A stretch of 64,000 nucleotides of DNA from CAYPFY01 sp964410105 (GTDB taxonomy: Bacteria > Bacteroidota > Ignavibacteria > UBA10030 > SZUA-254): positions 75,636 through 139,635 of the forward strand of contig CAYPFY010000010.1 of NCBI GenBank assembly GCA_964410105.1, written 5' to 3'. The notes beneath the pieces were generated by a model. The model ran no database searches, was not told where the DNA came from, and was given only the letters and a program-made list of their open reading frames with translations. The position numbers and the translations under genes are program-made. Positions 60,695 to 64,000 of this stretch are shown here, piece after piece; position 1 is the stretch's first letter, and each line of letters opens with the position of its first letter.

Positions 60695-63600
60695 ATGAAG
60701 AGGCTTATTCTCGTTAGCGTGCTCCTCGGCTCGGCGGTCACAGGCGCCGTGGCCCAGCAGACAACTTTTGGGAAGAACAAAGTCCAGTATAAGACGTTTG
60801 AGTGGTATTATCTGCAGTCGAACCACTTCGACGTCTACTTCAGCGCCGGGGGGGAGTATATCGCGCAGTTCACGGCCGAAGCTGCCGAGTCATCCTACAT
60901 CTCGATAAGCCGCTCCTTCCGGTATCAGATCACGAACCGCATTCCCATCGTCGTCTACAGCTCGCACAACGACTTCCAGCAGACGAATGTTGTGAATTCC
61001 TATCTCGAAGAGGGCATCGGGGGGGTGACCGAGCTCTTCAAGAACCGGGTCGTCCTTCCCTTCGAGGGAGACTACAAGAAATTCCGGCATGTGATCCATC
61101 ACGAGCTCGTCCACGCCGTCATCAACGACATGTTTTACGGCGGCTCGATCCAGTCGATCATCACAAACAACATCACGCTCCAGCTCCCATTGTGGTTCAA
61201 TGAAGGGCTCGCCGAGTACGAAGCGCTGCAGTGGGACACGAATTCGGACATGTTTTTGCGGGATGCCACGGTCCACGAGTATCTCCCCCCGATCCAGAAC
61301 CTGGGCGGCTACTTCGCCTACAGGGGCGGGCAATCGGTGTGGAACTATATCGCGATGAAATACGGGGACCAGAAGATCGCGGAGATTCTCTCCCGCATCC
61401 GGGGTTCCCGCAGCGTCGACCAGGGGTTTCGTGCGGCCATCGGGCTGAGCGTCGAGGAGCTATCGGAGCGGTGGCAGAAGGAGCAAAAGGTTCTCTACTG
61501 GCCTGACATCGCCAAGAGGCAGGAACCATCAGATTATGCCAAGAAGCTCACCGATCATACCAAGGACGGGAGTTTCTACAATACGAGCCCGGCGATTTCG
61601 CCCGCGGGGGACCGCATCGCGTTCATATCGAACCGCGACGATTACTTCGACGTGTTCCTCATGAATGCGATCGACGGCTCGGTCCAGGACAAGCTCATCA
61701 GCGGTCAGCGGACGGCCGATTTCGAAGAGCTGCATCTCCTCACACCCGGGATGGGATGGTCTCCGGACGGGCGGCAGCTGGCCCTGGCGACGAAAAGCGG
61801 GTCGCAGGACGCCATCTTCATCATCGACGTGAATTCCGGGAAGGAGCAGAAGCTCGAGTTCGGGCTTGATGCCATCTACTCCGTCGACTGGTCTCCGGGC
61901 GATTCAGCCCGCGGGGGGCGGGGAAAACTGGCCTTCGTCGGAAGCAGGGAAGGCCGCTCCGACATTTACGTTTACGATCTCGAGACGAAGCAGCTCGATA
62001 ATCTGACGAACGATTATTTCAGCGATGCCGATCCCTCCTGGGGGCCGGACGGAAGGACGATCTATTTCTCCTCCGACCGGACGACCTACATGAATCCCCC
62101 GGCGGCGCCGGCCAACTTCAAGATGCAAAAATACGATTTCCATCAGATGGATCTTTACTCCGTCGACCTCACGACGCGGAGGATCAAGAAACTGGCAAAT
62201 CTTCCGAATTCCGACGAGACCTCGCCGACGCCGGCTCCCGACGGCAAGCACCTCCTTTTCATCTCCGACATGAACGGGATCAATAACATCTACGTGATGG
62301 ATCTCGACAGCGGCACATACTATGCCCAGACCAACTCCCTGAGCGGGGTGTACCAGCTTTCGCTCTCCCGTGACGGAAGCAAGATGGTCTTCAGTTCGCT
62401 CAACAACGCCGGATTCGATCTCTTCCTCATGCGCAACCCGCTCGACCGGGGCGACAGGAAGGCGGCTGCGCTCGAGCCGACCGAATATTACAAGCGGCTC
62501 GCCGCCCTCAGGGGTCCCGACACCTCGGCCGGCGGGGGACGGAAAGACAGCATTCACATCTCAAGCGATGTCATCGTCAAAACGTCCCGGCTCGACTCCG
62601 CGAACATCTATAATAATGACGTGAAGATCGATCTCAGGAATTTTGTCTTCAACGATGCCTTCAAGGAGCGGGGAGAACCCAAGGCTGATACGGCAAAGCC
62701 GATCACCGTCACCAACAACGTCGATGAGAACGGAAACTACAAGATCAACAAGTACAAACTCAATTTTTCGCCCGATATCGTCTACGGCAACGCGGGGTAC
62801 AACACGTTCTATGGGGTGGAGGGCTCGACGATCATGGCTTTCAGCGACATGCTCGGCAACCACCAGATATACATTCTGACGAACCTCCTTTTTGATCTCA
62901 AGAACAGCGATTACGCCCTCGCCTACTTCTACCTGCCGAAGAGGCTGGATCTCGGGATCCAGGGATTTCACAGCGCGCGGTTTCTCCTCCTCTCGAACCC
63001 GGACGCGACCTCAGACACGCTTTACCGGTTCAGGAATTACGGCGTGACGGGCATGGCGCTGTATCCCTTCGATAAGTACAACCGGTTCGACTTCTCGCTC
63101 TCCTGGTTCAATGTCACGCGGGATAATCTCGACGACTCGTTCGCGCCGACGCAGCGGCGGAGCCTGATCGTGCCGTCGGTGAGCTACGTCCACGATAACA
63201 GCCTCTGGGGCCTGATCGCTCCGGCCAACGGCGAGAGGTTCAATCTCACCCTGATGGCCAGCCCCAAACTCGGGGATGAGTCGCTCGGCTTTTACACGGT
63301 GACGGCGGATTACAGGAATTATTACCGGCTGTGGCGCAACTACACCTTCGCCCTGAGGCTCGCCGGCGGGGGAAGCTTTGGCGAGGACCCGCAGCGCTTC
63401 ATCATCGGCGGGGTTGACAACTGGATCAACCGCCAGTTCGAGAACAACAGAATCCCGGTCGATCAGGCCGAGGATTTCGTGTTCCTGACATCGGGGATTC
63501 CGCTTCGGGGCTACAATTACAACGCCCGCATGGGGACAAAGTACGCCCTCGTCAATCTCGAATTCCGTTTTCCTTTCTTCGGGTATTTCAGCGCGGGGCC

Positions 63601-63859
63601 GCTGCCGGTCTTCTTCCAGAGTCTGAGCGGGGCATTCTTCCTCGACATGGGAAGCGCCTGGACCAAGGGGAGGGATTACAAGGGGATCGACAGGGATACG
63701 TCGGGAAACATTTACATGCGGGACCTCCTGGCGGGGACAGGCTATGGCGTCCGGATGATCTTTCTCGGATTCCTGCTGAAACTGGATGTCGCCTGGGCGT
63801 TCAATCTTCGCGAGGTATCGACGCCCAAGTACTACTTCTCGGTGGGCGCCGATATTTAG
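60695..63859 (+). CDS. Metallopeptidase, beta-propeller and outer-membrane barrel in one protein
   Basis: A 1054-residue protein with a signal peptide ending AVAQ (residue 20). Residues 30-270 form a gluzincin-like peptidase: the zinc motif HHELVHAV (about 135-142) and WFNEGLAEYE (about 167-176), whose Glu is the expected third ligand. Residues 285-600 hold PD40/TolB-like propeller repeats (SPAISPAGDRIAFISNRDDY; DPSWGPDGRTIYFSSD; SPTPAPDGKHLLFISDMNG). From about 680 the sequence is barrel-like with GGVDNWINRQFE and GIPLRGYNYNARMGTKYALV, a surface-antigen-type loop, ending in SVGADI. The whole plan (peptidase facing in or out, propeller, barrel) recurs in FCB bacteria but is little studied; function unknown. 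It converges on a histidine-kinase gene, overlapping by 4 bases. Confidence 0.85.
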   Translation: MKRLILVSVLLGSAVTGAVAQQTTFGKNKVQYKTFEWYYLQSNHFDVYFSAGGEYIAQFTAEAAESSYISISRSFRYQITNRIPIVVYSSHNDFQQTNVVNSYLEEGIGGVTELFKNRVVLPFEGDYKKFRHVIHHELVHAVINDMFYGGSIQSIITNNITLQLPLWFNEGLAEYEALQWDTNSDMFLRDATVHEYLPPIQNLGGYFAYRGGQSVWNYIAMKYGDQKIAEILSRIRGSRSVDQGFRAAIGLSVEELSERWQKEQKVLYWPDIAKRQEPSDYAKKLTDHTKDGSFYNTSPAISPAGDRIAFISNRDDYFDVFLMNAIDGSVQDKLISGQRTADFEELHLLTPGMGWSPDGRQLALATKSGSQDAIFIIDVNSGKEQKLEFGLDAIYSVDWSPGDSARGGRGKLAFVGSREGRSDIYVYDLETKQLDNLTNDYFSDADPSWGPDGRTIYFSSDRTTYMNPPAAPANFKMQKYDFHQMDLYSVDLTTRRIKKLANLPNSDETSPTPAPDGKHLLFISDMNGINNIYVMDLDSGTYYAQTNSLSGVYQLSLSRDGSKMVFSSLNNAGFDLFLMRNPLDRGDRKAAALEPTEYYKRLAALRGPDTSAGGGRKDSIHISSDVIVKTSRLDSANIYNNDVKIDLRNFVFNDAFKERGEPKADTAKPITVTNNVDENGNYKINKYKLNFSPDIVYGNAGYNTFYGVEGSTIMAFSDMLGNHQIYILTNLLFDLKNSDYALAYFYLPKRLDLGIQGFHSARFLLLSNPDATSDTLYRFRNYGVTGMALYPFDKYNRFDFSLSWFNVTRDNLDDSFAPTQRRSLIVPSVSYVHDNSLWGLIAPANGERFNLTLMASPKLGDESLGFYTVTADYRNYYRLWRNYTFALRLAGGGSFGEDPQRFIIGGVDNWINRQFENNRIPVDQAEDFVFLTSGIPLRGYNYNARMGTKYALVNLEFRFPFFGYFSAGPLPVFFQSLSGAFFLDMGSAWTKGRDYKGIDRDTSGNIYMRDLLAGTGYGVRMIFLGFLLKLDVAWAFNLREVSTPKYYFSVGADI

Positions 63860-64000
63860 AGAGGGAGGAAAACCGTGAAAGTGCTTCCCTTCGAGGGCTC
63901 GCTTTCAACCTCGATGCGTCCCTTGTGCAGCTCCGCGATCCATTTGGCGATAGAGAGCCCCAGCCCGCTTCCCCCCATCTCCCGTGAACGGGCCTTGTCC
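63856..64000 (-). CDS. Histidine kinase, C-terminal fragment (runs off right edge)
   Basis: Reading on the minus strand from base 63999 to the stop at 63858-63856 gives 47 residues with the ATPase G-box of a sensor kinase: REMGGSGLGLSIAKWIAELH, then GRIEVESEPSKGSTFTVFLP. The rest lies outside the window. It converges on the peptidase-propeller gene and overlaps its stop by 4 bases. Confidence 0.9.
   Translation of the reverse strand, partial: DKARSREMGGSGLGLSIAKWIAELHKGRIEVESEPSKGSTFTVFLPL

Noticed and set aside
1..64000. tRNA, rRNA or CRISPR
   Set aside because: No cloverleaf with TTCRANY arm, no rRNA-like segment and no spaced direct repeats were noticed; the regular repeats seen are protein-coding.

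Overview
The window looks like a chromosomal segment of a GC-rich, Gram-negative member of the Bacteroidota/Ignavibacteria-Chlorobi (FCB) lineage. The evidence is an LpxC-FabZ fusion, a single-subunit SdhC in a C-A-B succinate dehydrogenase operon, five large secreted proteins ending in a type IX secretion (T9SS) sorting domain with the NPFNP signature, and promoters of the form TTG-N20-TAnnTT(TG). No rRNA, tRNA or CRISPR array was seen.

Left edge (1-4.9 kb). An AT-richer patch holds a truncated two-helix membrane protein gene and an IS1595-type transposase. Next comes a three-gene cluster for a lipoprotein, a monoheme cytochrome fused to an outer-membrane barrel (Cyc2-like layout) and a small periplasmic cytochrome c, then an unrecognised 248-aa gene with its own promoter.

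4.9-12.1 kb, minus strand. sdhCAB has its own promoter. Upstream of it, ybaB-recR-lipoprotein-lipoprotein-pheA-ftsX form a tightly packed operon.

12.3-22.3 kb, plus strand. A ten-gene envelope operon runs from one promoter: uppS, bamA, two skp/ompH genes, lpxD, lpxC-fabZ, lpxA, a LipM-like octanoyltransferase, panB and surE. Most junctions overlap or nearly touch. It covers the lipid carrier, outer-membrane protein assembly and chaperones, and early lipid A synthesis.

22.4-39.3 kb. An acyltransferase-like membrane protein, a lipoprotein and a rhomboid protease accompany a T9SS cargo island: a choice-of-anchor-B protein, a Ycf48/BNR-repeat protein, a fibronectin-type protein, a two-HKD phospholipase-D-like protein and a sialidase-fold protein.

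39.3-47.6 kb, minus strand. A soluble hybrid histidine kinase is followed by an apparent operon of glycosyltransferase, patatin-Omp85 protein, archease and RtcB RNA ligase.

47.7-64 kb. A lipid-facing alpha/beta hydrolase is coupled to a membrane-anchored M28 peptidase (plus strand). A minus-strand housekeeping operon follows: yggS, pnp, DUF2905, ileS, dksA-like, lspA, rluD. Then come a TPR protein, an orphan larE, a 1054-aa metallopeptidase/beta-propeller/barrel protein and, at the right edge, the C-terminus of another histidine kinase.

The best candidates for something not well described are the Cyc2-like cytochrome cluster, the secreted PLD protein within the T9SS island, the patatin-Omp85/archease/RtcB operon and the peptidase-propeller-barrel protein.
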